Shown here: in pieces, positions 32,231 through 43,510 of the stretch
Position numbering within the stretch: the first letter of the stretch is position 1
Layout: the number at the start of each line of letters is the position of its first letter
Source: Prochlorococcus marinus str. MIT 0917
Lineage (GTDB): Bacteria > Cyanobacteriota > Cyanobacteriia > PCC-6307 > Cyanobiaceae
Length of the DNA stretch: 64,000 bases
Assembly: GCF_027359575.1 (NCBI RefSeq)
Contig: NZ_CP114784.1
Span: 929,819-993,818 of the forward strand
Direction of reading: 5' to 3'
Program-made: the position numbers and the translations under genes
The notes under the pieces: model-generated
The model's database searches: none
What the model saw: the letters and a program-made list of their open reading frames with translations, nothing else
Told to the model about the DNA's origin: nothing

Positions 32231-33511
32231 ATGAAAAAAATTAGCCAAGTTTTAAACTGGCTCTCTAGCTTAAAGATTGCGATATTACTATTATTATTAA
32301 TAGCTGTTTCATGTGCAGCTGGAACTTTCATACCACAACAAGAATCAGATCAATTCTATTACGATAATTTCAATAAAAATCCTCTTCTTGGAATAATTAA
32401 TGGAAATATATTGCTACTTCTTGAATTCAATCATGTCTATACAAGTTTTTGGTTTTTATTCTTACTCATTTGGCTTGGCTTAGCCCTTGCAGTTTGCAGT
32501 TTTAGAAGACAATTGCCTATACTTAAATCAGCACTAAACTGGATAGATTATAAATCACCTCGCCAAATAGCAAAACTTGCTATTGCTAAAACAATCGTTA
32601 CTAATAATTACTCGGTAAGCTTAGAAAAAGTTAAAATTAATTTAAAAAAGCAAGGTTGGGATATCAAAGAAACCAATGGAAGGATAGCTGCTCGCAAAGG
32701 AGTTATAGGAAGATTAGGGCCCATATTAATTCATCTAGGCATGATCCTTTTAATGATTGGAGCAACATATGGATCATTAAATGGAAAAACCATAGAGAAG
32801 TTTTTAGCCCCTGGCAGATCAATAGATTTATTAAACAATAATGAAGAGAAAGGGTTAACTATCGAATTGCAAAGTTTTCAAATAGAAAGAGATCCTCAAG
32901 GAAGAGCAGAGCAGTATAGATCAATAGTCAATGTTATTGATCCAAATGGAATTAATCAATCAAAAGAAATTAGTGTCAACTATCCATTAAGATACAAAGG
33001 GATAACATTATATCAAGCCGACTGGTCTTTAGCGGCAATAACTATTAAAATTGAAAATAGTCCTCAATTACAAATCCCAATAGAACCTATTCCTGCTCTG
33101 GGTGAACAAGTTTGGGGGACAATTATACCTACGAAAAAAGATGGTAAAGAGCCAATTTTATTAACAGTAGAGAGTGAACTAGGCCCAGTAAATATTTATG
33201 ATAGTGATGGTACTTTACTTAGGCAATTAAATACAAATAAGGCAGAAAAAGTCAAAGAGACTTTAATAAAAATAACAAGCATAATCCCGAGTAGTGGTTT
33301 ACTCTTAAAGCGTGACCCTGGAGTACCTCTTGTATATACCAGTTTTGCAATAGTACTTATTGGAGGTTCACTTAGTATTATTTCCACTAAGAAAATCTGG
33401 ATCTTACATGAAAAAGAAAAATCTATTATTTATATAGGTGGCTTAAGTAATAGAAATCTATCTGGTCTCTCAAAAGAACTTCCAGAATTTATTAGTTTTT
33501 TAGAGAATTAG
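32231..33511 (+). CDS. ccs1: Cytochrome c biogenesis protein Ccs1 (ResB)
   Basis: Haem-handling component of system II, 426 residues. Three N-terminal helices ([59 protein letters not shown]) precede a long lumenal ResB domain ([17 protein letters not shown]) and a last helix near 355-372. The His in ILIHLGM is a candidate haem ligand. It partners with CcsA, which is not in the window. Its 3' end overlaps queF by 12 bases on the opposite strand. Confidence 0.93.
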   Translation: MKKISQVLNWLSSLKIAILLLLLIAVSCAAGTFIPQQESDQFYYDNFNKNPLLGIINGNILLLLEFNHVYTSFWFLFLLIWLGLALAVCSFRRQLPILKSALNWIDYKSPRQIAKLAIAKTIVTNNYSVSLEKVKINLKKQGWDIKETNGRIAARKGVIGRLGPILIHLGMILLMIGATYGSLNGKTIEKFLAPGRSIDLLNNNEEKGLTIELQSFQIERDPQGRAEQYRSIVNVIDPNGINQSKEISVNYPLRYKGITLYQADWSLAAITIKIENSPQLQIPIEPIPALGEQVWGTIIPTKKDGKEPILLTVESELGPVNIYDSDGTLLRQLNTNKAEKVKETLIKITSIIPSSGLLLKRDPGVPLVYTSFAIVLIGGSLSIISTKKIWILHEKEKSIIYIGGLSNRNLSGLSKELPEFISFLEN

Positions 33512-33922
33512 CTCTAAATTATTTCTTTTCCCATGGCAGACACTAATGATTGTATGAACATTACCTCTAGGATTAAAATCAGCTTCTAATTGAATCCACT
33601 TAGGATCGGAAACTCGAACAAAATCATCGATTATTTTATTTGTAACTTCTTCATGAGATATTTTCTTTTCTCGAAAGCTATTTAAGTAAAGTTTAAATGC
33701 TTTTAATTCTATAACCTTAGTATTTGGTTGATATTTAATTCTCAAAGTTGCAAAATCAGGATAACCTGAGAAAGGACACTTACATGTGAATTCAGGGAAA
33801 TCTATTGAAATTTCATAATCTCTATTAATATTTGGATTTGGGAAACAAATTAATTTCCCAGCCTCTATTTCCCTCTCCCCATAGATAATTTCTTCTTTGA
33901 TGTCTTTATCTTGTCTAATCAC
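33500..33922 (-). CDS. queF: NADPH-dependent 7-cyano-7-deazaguanine reductase QueF
   Basis: Reduces preQ0 to preQ1 in queuosine tRNA modification. Short (unimodular) type, 140 residues. The nucleophilic Cys49 and Asp56 sit in [16 protein letters not shown], and the substrate/NADPH region [13 protein letters not shown] follows. ATG start. It is the only queuosine gene visible in the window. Its overlap with ccs1 is convergent. Confidence 0.95.
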   Translation of the reverse strand: MIRQDKDIKEEIIYGEREIEAGKLICFPNPNINRDYEISIDFPEFTCKCPFSGYPDFATLRIKYQPNTKVIELKAFKLYLNSFREKKISHEEVTNKIIDDFVRVSDPKWIQLEADFNPRGNVHTIISVCHGKRNNLELIL

Positions 33923-34032
33923 ATTTTAATTGCGTTGAAAGCTCAGACTACATAGAAGCTTGATTAAAAATTGAAACTTTAAATAAATTTTTCTAATCAA
34001 AAATCGCCGAAATAATGCCAAAAAGCTGATTT

Positions 34033-34046
34033 GTATCATTAAGTAC
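34033..34046 (+). promoter_or_regulatory. NtcA-type box upstream of the small gene and glnB
   Basis: GTATCATTAAGTAC is an exact GTA-N8-TAC, the consensus of the nitrogen regulator NtcA. It ends 49 bases before the ATG of the 75-residue gene, and an AT-rich TAATAGAGAT lies 25 bases downstream where a -10 element would be expected. glnB follows in the same direction, so the box may serve both. Confidence 0.7.
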
Positions 34047-34095
34047 AAAATGAATCCTCGCTATCCCCCCTAATAGAGATAACTAAAAAATTTAT

Positions 34096-34323
34096 ATGGA
34101 CATTAGTCTTTTTGAAAAACGTAATGGAACTCAAATAGAACCAACAAGTGTTCATGGAATCCTTTGGCTACAAACTCATTTCGAATCAGACCATTGGGAA
34201 ACAATCAGTAATGGTCTAGTAATAATTCCTACCAAAGATGCAGAAATGCTTTGTGAAGATGCTCTTACGGGTGGTTTAAATATAAATTTCATCAAATCTC
34301 TAAGTCAAATAGACAAAATTTAA
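34096..34323 (+). CDS. Small conserved-looking protein upstream of glnB
   Basis: Soluble 75-residue protein, family not recognised by name. HGILWLQTHFESDHWETISN and IIPTKDAEMLCEDALTGGLN look like a compact alpha/beta domain. ATG start, 39 bases before glnB and directly behind an NtcA-type box, so nitrogen-dependent expression and a link to PII are plausible. This is context inference only. Confidence 0.72.
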   Translation: MDISLFEKRNGTQIEPTSVHGILWLQTHFESDHWETISNGLVIIPTKDAEMLCEDALTGGLNINFIKSLSQIDKI

Positions 34324-34326
34324 TAA

Positions 34327-35498
<1,172 letters not shown>

Positions 35499-35593
35499 TT
35501 GTTTACAAAAACAAACAGGAAACGGAACAAAAACCGCAGAACACGAGCTTATCCTCTTTTTCAATAGAGAATCTATACAACTGACCAAAGGTT

Positions 35594-35854
35594 TTGTCTA
35601 AAAAGCTCAGGCATCCAACTAATGAAAATGAGCTATCTAGCCATGGTCATTTTCATCTAACCTCAAAAAAACAAACTGGAGAAGTGCTTGAATTGCTACC
35701 TCCAGGAAGTTTTGCAATATTTGCAAATCAACCAAATGATTTGCCCCCCTTTCAAGTAATTAATTGCAAAGGAGGAAGATGCAGGGTAAGGCAGCAAGCT
35801 TGGGGAAGATATGTCCATTGGGAAGTTGAACACAATAGACTCAAGTCAGCTTGA
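35594..35854 (+). CDS. Hypothetical protein, 86 aa
   Basis: Soluble protein of 86 residues with a conserved-looking core (GEVLELLPPGSFAIFANQPN; GGRCRVRQQAWGRYVHWEVE) suggesting a small beta-barrel. It starts with TTG, preceded by AAAGG. It is divergent from tlyA and 43 bases before purB on the same strand. I recognise it only as a type of small picocyanobacterial protein; function unknown. Confidence 0.72.
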   Translation: MSKKLRHPTNENELSSHGHFHLTSKKQTGEVLELLPPGSFAIFANQPNDLPPFQVINCKGGRCRVRQQAWGRYVHWEVEHNRLKSA

Positions 35855-35897
35855 CCTTGAGGATATAAATTAAAGCAACCTTTAACTTTGTAGCACT

Positions 35898-37193
35898 TTG
35901 ATTGAGCGTTACACAAACCCAGAGATGGGAAATATTTGGTCTGATCAAGCCAAGTACCAAACATGGCTTGATGTTGAAATTGCCGCATGTGAGGCTAATT
36001 GCAAATTAGGGAAAATCCCTCACAATGCAATGGAATCCATTAGAACAAAGGCAAGATTTAAACCCGAACGCATCCTCGAAATAGAAGAGGAAGTTCGCCA
36101 TGACGTAATTGCTTTTCTAACAAATGTAAATGAATATGTTGGGGATGCCGGTCGTTACATACACGTTGGAATGACAAGTAGCGATGTCCTTGATACTGGT
36201 CTGGCACTTCAATTAAAGTCATCAGTCAAGCTTTTAAGAAAAGAGCTTTTGTTACTTGAAGAAGCTATTAGAAATTTAGCAAAGCAGCATAAGGAAACCG
36301 TAATGATTGGACGTTCTCATGCAATCCATGGAGAACCTATTACCTTTGGATTCAAGTTGGCGGGATGGCTAGCTGAAACTCTCAGAAACAAAGAAAGGCT
36401 AAACAGTCTTGAGAAAGACATCTCGGTTGGGCAAATTAGCGGTGCCATGGGTACTTATGCCAATACTGATCCAGAAATAGAAAGAATGACTTGCGAACTG
36501 TTGGAGCTTGAGATTGATACTGCTAGCACTCAAGTCATCTCAAGAGATAGGCATGCTAATTATGTGCAGGTTCTTGCTTTGATTGGATCTTCATTAGATC
36601 GTTTTTCTACAGAAATTAGAAACCTTCAAAGAACGGATGTTCTTGAAGTAGAGGAAAACTTTGCTAAAGGCCAAAAAGGAAGCTCTGCAATGCCTCATAA
36701 GAGAAATCCTATACGAAGTGAACGAGTAAGTGGTCTTTCCAGAGTTTTAAGAAGTTATGTAGTTGCAGCTCTTGAAAATGTAGCTCTATGGCATGAAAGA
36801 GACATAAGCCACAGCTCCAATGAAAGATTAATGCTGCCAGACACATCTATTACTCTTCATTTCATGATCACAGAAATGACCGCAATAATTAAAGGTCTTG
36901 GGGTTTATCCAAATAATATGCTGAAAAATTTGAACATTTATGGAGGAGTAGTTTTTAGTCAAAGAGTTCTTTTAGCTTTAGTTGAGAATGGAATGAGTCG
37001 GGAAGATTCTTATCGACTAGTACAAAAGAATGCTCATTTAGCCTGGAATCAAAACGAAGGTAATTTCAAAAAAAACCTTGAGAATGATCCAGAAGTAATG
37101 AATAGTCTCTCAACAGAAAAACTTTCTGACTGTTTTTCAACCGAATTACATCAGTCCAATTTGAGAGTTATTTGGGAAAGACTTGGTATTTAA
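35898..37193 (+). CDS. purB: Adenylosuccinate lyase
   Basis: Purine enzyme cleaving SAICAR and adenylosuccinate, 431 residues. The N-terminus IERYTNPEMGNIWSDQAKYQ is typical. Catalytic elements HVGMTSSDVLDTGLALQ, GRSHAIHGEPITFG and the signature loop GSSAMPHKRNPIRSE are intact. TTG start, since no ATG precedes the conserved first residues. The next gene, fumC, belongs to the same fumarase/aspartase superfamily. Confidence 0.97.
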   Translation: MIERYTNPEMGNIWSDQAKYQTWLDVEIAACEANCKLGKIPHNAMESIRTKARFKPERILEIEEEVRHDVIAFLTNVNEYVGDAGRYIHVGMTSSDVLDTGLALQLKSSVKLLRKELLLLEEAIRNLAKQHKETVMIGRSHAIHGEPITFGFKLAGWLAETLRNKERLNSLEKDISVGQISGAMGTYANTDPEIERMTCELLELEIDTASTQVISRDRHANYVQVLALIGSSLDRFSTEIRNLQRTDVLEVEENFAKGQKGSSAMPHKRNPIRSERVSGLSRVLRSYVVAALENVALWHERDISHSSNERLMLPDTSITLHFMITEMTAIIKGLGVYPNNMLKNLNIYGGVVFSQRVLLALVENGMSREDSYRLVQKNAHLAWNQNEGNFKKNLENDPEVMNSLSTEKLSDCFSTELHQSNLRVIWERLGI

Positions 37194-37274
37194 CTATCAA
37201 AACTGAATCAATTAATATCAGCGAATAAACTCTAAAAAGGTAATAGAACTAGATTCAACTAAAATCTATAGTTA

Positions 37275-37300
37275 TAAGTTTCTCTTCCCTAGGAAACTTA
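37275..37300 (+). repeat. Inverted repeat upstream of fumC
   Basis: TAAGTTTC (37275-37282) and GAAACTTA (37293-37300) are perfect inverted 8-mers with a 10-base loop, ending 21 bases before the fumC ATG. It may be an operator or a leader hairpin. Such repeats arise by chance in AT-rich DNA, so confidence is low. Confidence 0.35.
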
Positions 37301-37321
37301 AAAGTCCTCAACACAAGATCA

Positions 37322-38716
37322 ATGTCCAATATGAAACGACTTGAAAAAGATAGCCTAGGTTCGATTGATGTTCCAAAGGATGCGCTATGGGGAGCTCAGA
37401 CGCAAAGATCAATATTAAATTTCGATATTGGTGATGAGGTTATACCACTCGAAATAATTCATGCAATTGCTCACATAAAAGCCTCTGCTGCTCAAGTTAA
37501 TAATCATCTAGGCCTAATAAATACAGAAACCACACAATTTATTACCGAAGCAAGTTTAGAAATTATTGAAGGGAAACATAATGATCAATTCCCTGTGAAG
37601 GTTTGGCAAACAGGAAGTGGGACTCAAACCAATATGAACGTCAATGAGGTGATTTGTAATATAGCTTCAAAACGTTTAAATAATCCATTAGGTAGTCATG
37701 ATCCAATACATCCCAATGATCATGTCAATTGCTCTCAATCAACAAACGATGTTTTTCCAGCTGCAATCCAAATAGCCACAATAGTATCATTAAAAGACAC
37801 CCTAATACCTGAATTAAAAAAACTCATTGATGTACTCCATCAAAAAAGTAAAGAATGGAAAGATATTATAAAGATAGGGCGTACTCATCTTCAAGATGCA
37901 GTACCTCTAACTCTTGGACAAGAAGTCTCTGCTTGGGCTACTCAATTAGAAACTGCTTTAGCACGTATTGAAATCAACCTCGTGGAACTTTATCCACTTC
38001 CTCTTGGAGGAACCGCAATTGGGACTGGCCTTAATACTCCTAAGAATTTCGATAGTTTAATTGCTCTTGATATTGCTAAAAAAACAAATTTACCTTTTGA
38101 GACTGCAGCTAATAAATTTGCAATTATGGCTAGTCATGATGGTCTTGTAAATATAATGTCTCAACTAAAATTATTAGCCATAACTTTTCTCAAAATTGTT
38201 AATGATCTTCGACTTTTATCTTGTGGCCCTAGAGCTGGATTATCAGAGCTACAGCTACCAGCTAATGAACCTGGCAGCTCAATAATGCCAGGGAAGATAA
38301 ATCCTACTCAATGCGAAGCGATGGCAATGGTGTGTACGCAAATAATTGGTATGGACACTTCAGTATCAATTGCAGGTAGTGGAGGACATCTACAAATGAA
38401 CGTTTATAAACCACTTATTGGCTACAACATTTTAAAAAGCATCAACCTTATTCAAAATGCATGTAAGAGTTGCAGAGAAAATATGATTGAAGGTATTCAA
38501 CCCAATAAAGAGAAAATCCAAGAATATCTAGATAATTCTCTGATGTTGGTAACTGCATTCGCGCCATCAATCGGATATGAAAAAGCTAGTAAAATTGCCC
38601 AATTAGCCCATGAAAAAAATCTAAGTCTAAGAGAAGCCTCCAGTCAACTAAATTATATTGATCAAGAAGAATTTGATAATCTCACTAATCCGAAATCTAT
38701 GATTGGAGATGATTAA
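37322..38716 (+). CDS. fumC: Fumarate hydratase class II
   Basis: Iron-independent fumarase, 464 residues, homotetramer of the TCA cycle. WQTGSGTQTNMNVNEVI, SQSTNDVFPAAIQIA, KIGRTHLQDAVPLTLGQE and the signature loop GSSIMPGKINPTQCEA are complete. ATG start. It interconverts malate and fumarate; with the sdhA-like protein this would give the succinate-fumarate-malate segment, but the two genes are far apart. Confidence 0.97.
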   Translation: MSNMKRLEKDSLGSIDVPKDALWGAQTQRSILNFDIGDEVIPLEIIHAIAHIKASAAQVNNHLGLINTETTQFITEASLEIIEGKHNDQFPVKVWQTGSGTQTNMNVNEVICNIASKRLNNPLGSHDPIHPNDHVNCSQSTNDVFPAAIQIATIVSLKDTLIPELKKLIDVLHQKSKEWKDIIKIGRTHLQDAVPLTLGQEVSAWATQLETALARIEINLVELYPLPLGGTAIGTGLNTPKNFDSLIALDIAKKTNLPFETAANKFAIMASHDGLVNIMSQLKLLAITFLKIVNDLRLLSCGPRAGLSELQLPANEPGSSIMPGKINPTQCEAMAMVCTQIIGMDTSVSIAGSGGHLQMNVYKPLIGYNILKSINLIQNACKSCRENMIEGIQPNKEKIQEYLDNSLMLVTAFAPSIGYEKASKIAQLAHEKNLSLREASSQLNYIDQEEFDNLTNPKSMIGDD

Positions 38717-38729
38717 AAAATAAGGTTTT

Positions 38730-41513
38730 TCAATCTAAATTATGTCTTTCAGTAGCTGGGTTAATAAGTTCATGATTTTTCTCTTTTGCTTGATTAATAT
38801 CTTCAGCTTCACAAACTGGAAATCTATCCATTAGTTTCATCGCTGCCTTGGCATTATTTTTGAGTTGCCTACTCACACACTCGCAATAGGGAATCTGTGA
38901 AAGAAAATCATTTGTTCTTCTTAAAATCCTTACGACATCCCCCTCATCTAAGGAAGTATTTGAAATTAAATCCGTCCAAGTACTTCCTCGAGCCCAGGCT
39001 GCTACTAAACCCATTAATTCTGAACTCCATAGGATCGGGACTTCAATACCAAATCTTTCTTGAACTCTAAACAACTCTCTTCGAATATTTGATAAATAAT
39101 TAAACGCTTCATCTGCAACTGAACTAGGATTAAATCCAGACCATAAATCAGGACGATTTACTTCAGTAACAATTGACTGAATAACACCAGCTAATTCTAC
39201 GGGTGTTAGTTCATCAAGATGTCCACTCATCAAAACCAATCCTAACCATAACTCATTTTCACCTCTTAAAGATCCAATACTTCTGCCGATTTCAGTTGGA
39301 TTTAAATCGTCCAGGCATCCGAAATGGTTTAGTACTTTAATTAGTGATAAGAAAGTTTCCCAGTGACGATTAGACCTGTCGTAGAGCATCTGTTCACGTT
39401 CATGTATTTCAATACCTAGTTCATCCATTCTTCGTCTATGCTTCTTTAATTTTTTCTTATCACCCCATCGATGAGCTGGCTGAATCAATAATTCATCATC
39501 CAGAGATTTAACTAATTTAGCTTGAGATAAAACTTCACTAGCAAGGTCATATTGAGCCGTTCTCATATTATTTTTCTTAGCCAAATTTGAAATTATTGAA
39601 GCTGTTTCATTACTTAGTAAATCACCATGATGTATTTCACCTAATCTACTAATATCAGGAGTTATAAGATGTGAAACGTCTAAGCAAGTTAATTCAGCAT
39701 AAAGACTAACAACTTCCTTACAAGCAATAAGTATCCAAATATTGTCATCTGTTAAGCATAACAATTGAGATTGTCTATCACCTTTTTGTATTTTTTGAAC
39801 AATGACTGCAGGTGTAACTTTTCCTCGTAACTGTGATGTCTTCAGACTTATGAGGGTTCCATTATTTGCAAATTCTAAGGCTAAGATCAATTCATTAGAT
39901 AAGGTTTCTGCTGATTGTTTTTGGAGGATTTTTAATAGTCTTCTTTCTTCCTTTAGATGACTTTTGATTTTCTCATATCTTTCAAAATCTGACCATGGTA
40001 TGTCTTCTGAAAAAGTTTTATACTCTTTAAATTCCTCTTTTAATCTGGATAACTCTTCTTCTTCTTCAACCAAATCCAAGCTCGCCAAGTATCTACTAAA
40101 GCTTCTCTCTATCAATTCTTTTGATTTGTTTAAATCATAACGCTGTAATAGATTCAATACCATGCCATAGCTGGGCGTGAATTGACTAATCAATGGATCG
40201 GCTGGGCTGGTAGCTAATTGACCAGCTTCTCGAACCCCTTCAAATCGAGTTTGTACAGTAACCACATAGCCTCTAGAGTCAAGACCTCTTCTTCCAGCTC
40301 TACCAGCCATTTGTAAGAATTCACTACCCATTAATTGACGATGTCCATTATCGGATCTCTTCGACAAAGTAGATATAATTGTGCTTCTCGCCGGCATATT
40401 AATTCCTGCAGCTAAGGTTTCAGTTGCGAAAACAACCTTTATCAATCCCTCTTGAAATAATTCCTCAATTAACTCCTTCCAGGCAGGAAGAACTCCTGCA
40501 TGATGAGATACGATTCCATTAAATAAAGCTTTGATATGTAAATCATCTCTCAAACCTTCTGAATTCAAAATTGTATATTTTTGAAATCGATCTTGAATTG
40601 ATTTTCTTTCTTCTTGGTTCACTAAACAAGTGCTAGCTATCGTTTTCACAGCCTTATCACAACCACGACGACTAAATATGAAATAAATAGCGGGTAACAT
40701 ATTTCTTTCTGCCAACTTCGATATCACAAATCCCAGTGAAGGAGAATCAGGCTGAGTAGGCTTGGATAAGTTTCCTCTCTTCTTATGTGATTTTGTTGGG
40801 CGCCAAATCTTACAGTTTGGATGTAATCCAGTTCCTTTTTCATTGAGTAATGGATGAAGACCTTTCGCACTACAAAAATTGAATTCTAGGGGAACTGGTC
40901 TTAAATCACTAGATATCAAATCTGTGGGTCCATGAACTTGCTCAATCCAGTCAGTTAATTGACCTGCATTGGCAACGGTTGCCGATAGAGCAACGAACTG
41001 AACGGATTTAGGACAATGAATAATTGATTCCTCCCACACTGTCCCTCTATGAGCATCATTCATGTAATGACATTCATCAAGGACAACAGTTTCTATCTCA
41101 AGTAGAGGGTCATCATTTCTATCTGCTGCTGCATAAAGCATATTTCTAAAAATTTCAGTAGTCATAACAAGAATCGAAGCCTCTCTATTCAGGCTTAAAT
41201 CACCAGTTAAAAGACCCACATTGCTTGAACCAAATTGATTCCTAAAGTCTCTGAGTTTTTGGTTAGATAAAGCTTTTAAGGGGGTTGTATAAAACACCTT
41301 ATTTCCATGAGAAATCGCTCTATAAATTGCATACTCCCCTATTAAGGTTTTTCCTGATCCTGTAGGAGCACTAACAACTACAGAATGCCCTTGATTGAGT
41401 GAGTCAATTGCTTTAAGTTGAAACTCATCTAATGCAAAAGGAAAGATTTCCTTTGGATTTAAATTGTTTTGGAGGATTTCGTTCTCAGACGTATCTCTTT
41501 CTGATGAAGTCAT
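38730..41513 (-). CDS. Ski2/Mtr4-like DExH RNA helicase with DSHCT domain
   Basis: Large superfamily 2 helicase, 927 residues. The Q-like lead FALDEFQLKAIDSL is followed by Walker A VVSAPTGSGKTLIGEYA, DECH box TVVLDECHYMND, motif III ALSATVANA and motif VI MAGRAGRRGLDSRG. The C-terminal 180 residues form the DSHCT region seen in Ski2/Mtr4. Cyanobacteria encode such proteins, with a presumed role in RNA turnover. ATG start. Convergent with fumC, 13 bases away. Confidence 0.92.
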   Translation of the reverse strand: MTSSERDTSENEILQNNLNPKEIFPFALDEFQLKAIDSLNQGHSVVVSAPTGSGKTLIGEYAIYRAISHGNKVFYTTPLKALSNQKLRDFRNQFGSSNVGLLTGDLSLNREASILVMTTEIFRNMLYAAADRNDDPLLEIETVVLDECHYMNDAHRGTVWEESIIHCPKSVQFVALSATVANAGQLTDWIEQVHGPTDLISSDLRPVPLEFNFCSAKGLHPLLNEKGTGLHPNCKIWRPTKSHKKRGNLSKPTQPDSPSLGFVISKLAERNMLPAIYFIFSRRGCDKAVKTIASTCLVNQEERKSIQDRFQKYTILNSEGLRDDLHIKALFNGIVSHHAGVLPAWKELIEELFQEGLIKVVFATETLAAGINMPARSTIISTLSKRSDNGHRQLMGSEFLQMAGRAGRRGLDSRGYVVTVQTRFEGVREAGQLATSPADPLISQFTPSYGMVLNLLQRYDLNKSKELIERSFSRYLASLDLVEEEEELSRLKEEFKEYKTFSEDIPWSDFERYEKIKSHLKEERRLLKILQKQSAETLSNELILALEFANNGTLISLKTSQLRGKVTPAVIVQKIQKGDRQSQLLCLTDDNIWILIACKEVVSLYAELTCLDVSHLITPDISRLGEIHHGDLLSNETASIISNLAKKNNMRTAQYDLASEVLSQAKLVKSLDDELLIQPAHRWGDKKKLKKHRRRMDELGIEIHEREQMLYDRSNRHWETFLSLIKVLNHFGCLDDLNPTEIGRSIGSLRGENELWLGLVLMSGHLDELTPVELAGVIQSIVTEVNRPDLWSGFNPSSVADEAFNYLSNIRRELFRVQERFGIEVPILWSSELMGLVAAWARGSTWTDLISNTSLDEGDVVRILRRTNDFLSQIPYCECVSRQLKNNAKAAMKLMDRFPVCEAEDINQAKEKNHELINPATERHNLD

Positions 41514-41642
41514 TGCTAAATCCTAGGGGAATATTCTATGACCACATGATTTTTGATGTGGATACATAATACAATCAAGAAACCAAAGAAAAAATGTTAA
41601 GCCAACACCCAAATCTTTAAATATAGAAAGCAAAATAACAAT

Positions 41643-42785
41643 ATGCCTGCAATCCCTAACTCTAGAATTCGTAAATTGAGGACTTGGGTTCCAGGAAAAA
41701 GATCATCAGAATTGATTGGTGTAGATGAAAATCAAAATCAAATAACGTTAATTGACCTAGCGAGTAATGACTATCTAGATCTGGCAAGACATCCATTATT
41801 AATTGAGGCAGCTAGACAATCCTTAGAAACTGATGGGGTTGGTTCTGGAGGATCAAGATTTATTACTGGTAGTAGAAATATTCATCAAAGACTTGAAACG
41901 AAGCTTGCCCAATGGCTTGATCGTGAGATTGTCCTAATTTACCCGAGTGGCTTTCAGGCTAATCTGGCTGCGGTTTTAGCACTCACTGATCGTCACACTC
42001 ATGTCATTTGTGATCGCCTGATACATCATTCTCTGCTCGTTGGAGTAAAAGCGAGTGGAGCAAAGCTTACTAGATTCAAGCACAACAATTTATCTGACCT
42101 AGAAAGACTTTTAAAAAAATCCAGACAAAGCAATCCTAAAAAACAGCCTTTAGTAATTACTGAAAGCCTTTTTAGTATGGAGGGTACAACAGCACCCATA
42201 AAAGAAATTTCAAAGCTTTGCATTAAGTATGATTCAAAGTTATTGATAGACGAAGCTCATGCTTTTGGCGTTATGGGCCCAGAAGGAAGAGGAGAATCTT
42301 TTGGACTCAAAGAACCTATATCAATTATCAGTGGGACCTTTGGTAAAGCATTTGGAAGTGGGGGAGCATTTCTAGCAACAGACAAGATAACAGGAGAAAA
42401 TTTAATACAAAACTCTGGGGCATTTCGCTATACAACTGCTTTAGCTCCTCCACTTTGTGCAAGTGCTTTAGCGGCGTTAAATTTAATTGAAAGCAACCCT
42501 AACTGGGGTAGCGAACTGAAAGAGAAATCAATAGCCTTAAGAGAAAGATTGTCTCAAATTGGGTGGCAACGTCCTGTTGGGGGAGGTCCAATAATCTCCA
42601 TAATTCTAGGTTCAGACGAATTAGCCATGGATTATCAAAAGAGACTTGAGGTACAACGCCTTCTAACTGTTGCGATCCGTCCACCAACTGTTCCTGAAGG
42701 TAAATCTAGACTCAGGATAGTGATCAGACGAAATACTCCCGTACAGGCCTTCGAAAGACTTATCGACGTTCTTAAAAACAAATGA
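41643..42785 (+). CDS. bioF: 8-amino-7-oxononanoate synthase
   Basis: PLP enzyme condensing pimeloyl-ACP with alanine, first step of biotin ring assembly; 380 residues. GSGGSRFITGSRNIHQRLE, TESLFSMEGTTAP, LIDEAHAFGVMGPEG and the PLP lysine in SGTFGKAFGSGGAF (about 235) are intact. ATG start. It heads the bioF-K-C-D-A operon and overlaps bioK by four bases (ATGA). Confidence 0.96.
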   Translation: MPAIPNSRIRKLRTWVPGKRSSELIGVDENQNQITLIDLASNDYLDLARHPLLIEAARQSLETDGVGSGGSRFITGSRNIHQRLETKLAQWLDREIVLIYPSGFQANLAAVLALTDRHTHVICDRLIHHSLLVGVKASGAKLTRFKHNNLSDLERLLKKSRQSNPKKQPLVITESLFSMEGTTAPIKEISKLCIKYDSKLLIDEAHAFGVMGPEGRGESFGLKEPISIISGTFGKAFGSGGAFLATDKITGENLIQNSGAFRYTTALAPPLCASALAALNLIESNPNWGSELKEKSIALRERLSQIGWQRPVGGGPIISIILGSDELAMDYQKRLEVQRLLTVAIRPPTVPEGKSRLRIVIRRNTPVQAFERLIDVLKNK

Positions 42786-43510
42786 AAGAAATAATTGCCA
42801 TGCATGGCTGGGCTGGTGATAGTCATCAATGGTCAAATTGGGAAAAGGTATTTAAAAGTTGTGATTGGGAATGGCAAACTTCTGAACGCGGATATAAAGA
42901 GATACGTCCTCATAACCCCAAATGGAATCACAACTCAAATCAATTCGAACTTAAAAGAGTTGCTATATGTCACTCTCTTGGTTCACATTTGATAGATAAA
43001 GAAGTTTTATACTCAGCTACTCATGTTGTATTAATCAATAGTTTTAGTCGTTTTATTCCAATTAACAAAGAGAACCGCCATATAGAGCTGGCACTCAACA
43101 GGATGATGAATGCAATTAATACACCTAACGAAGCAGCTATGTTAAGGAAATTTCATATAAAAGCTTATAAACCTAATTACATAGATGTTAAGTCATCCGA
43201 ATCAAACCTCCTTCAGATTTCAGATTCAGGAAGGTTAAGACTAAAAAATGATTTAAAACTTCTTATGAATTCTGATTCTCTTCCAATTGGCTTAAAGAGT
43301 TCCACTAAAGTACTTATTGTTAACAGTGAACAAGACTATATTTTAACTAATCAAACTAAAGAAAAGCTAGCTGAAGATTTAATAAAGCACCTTGAGACCG
43401 TACCCAAAACAATTAACCTTCAAGACGACGGGCATTCCATCACAAAAATTAAAAATATCAAAAAAGTCAAACACTGGCTAGAATTGGATCATGCACAAAA
43501 CATGGTCTAG
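42782..43510 (+). CDS. bioK: BioK-type pimeloyl-ACP methyl ester esterase
   Basis: Alpha/beta hydrolase of 242 residues. HGWAGDSHQW near the start suits an oxyanion loop; the triad is Ser65 in AICHSLGSH, Asp185 in NSEQDYI and His218 in DDGHSI. Position between bioF and bioC matches BioK, the esterase that replaces BioH in marine picocyanobacteria and releases pimeloyl-ACP from its methyl ester. The sequence is far from E. coli BioH, so the call leans on context. It overlaps bioC by 20 bases. Confidence 0.82.
   Translation: MKEIIAMHGWAGDSHQWSNWEKVFKSCDWEWQTSERGYKEIRPHNPKWNHNSNQFELKRVAICHSLGSHLIDKEVLYSATHVVLINSFSRFIPINKENRHIELALNRMMNAINTPNEAAMLRKFHIKAYKPNYIDVKSSESNLLQISDSGRLRLKNDLKLLMNSDSLPIGLKSSTKVLIVNSEQDYILTNQTKEKLAEDLIKHLETVPKTINLQDDGHSITKIKNIKKVKHWLELDHAQNMV

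Noticed and set aside
35499-35588. 30-codon extension of TlyA
   Set aside because: Cys/Phe-rich and unlike the family; the ATG at 35498 starts the S4 domain correctly.
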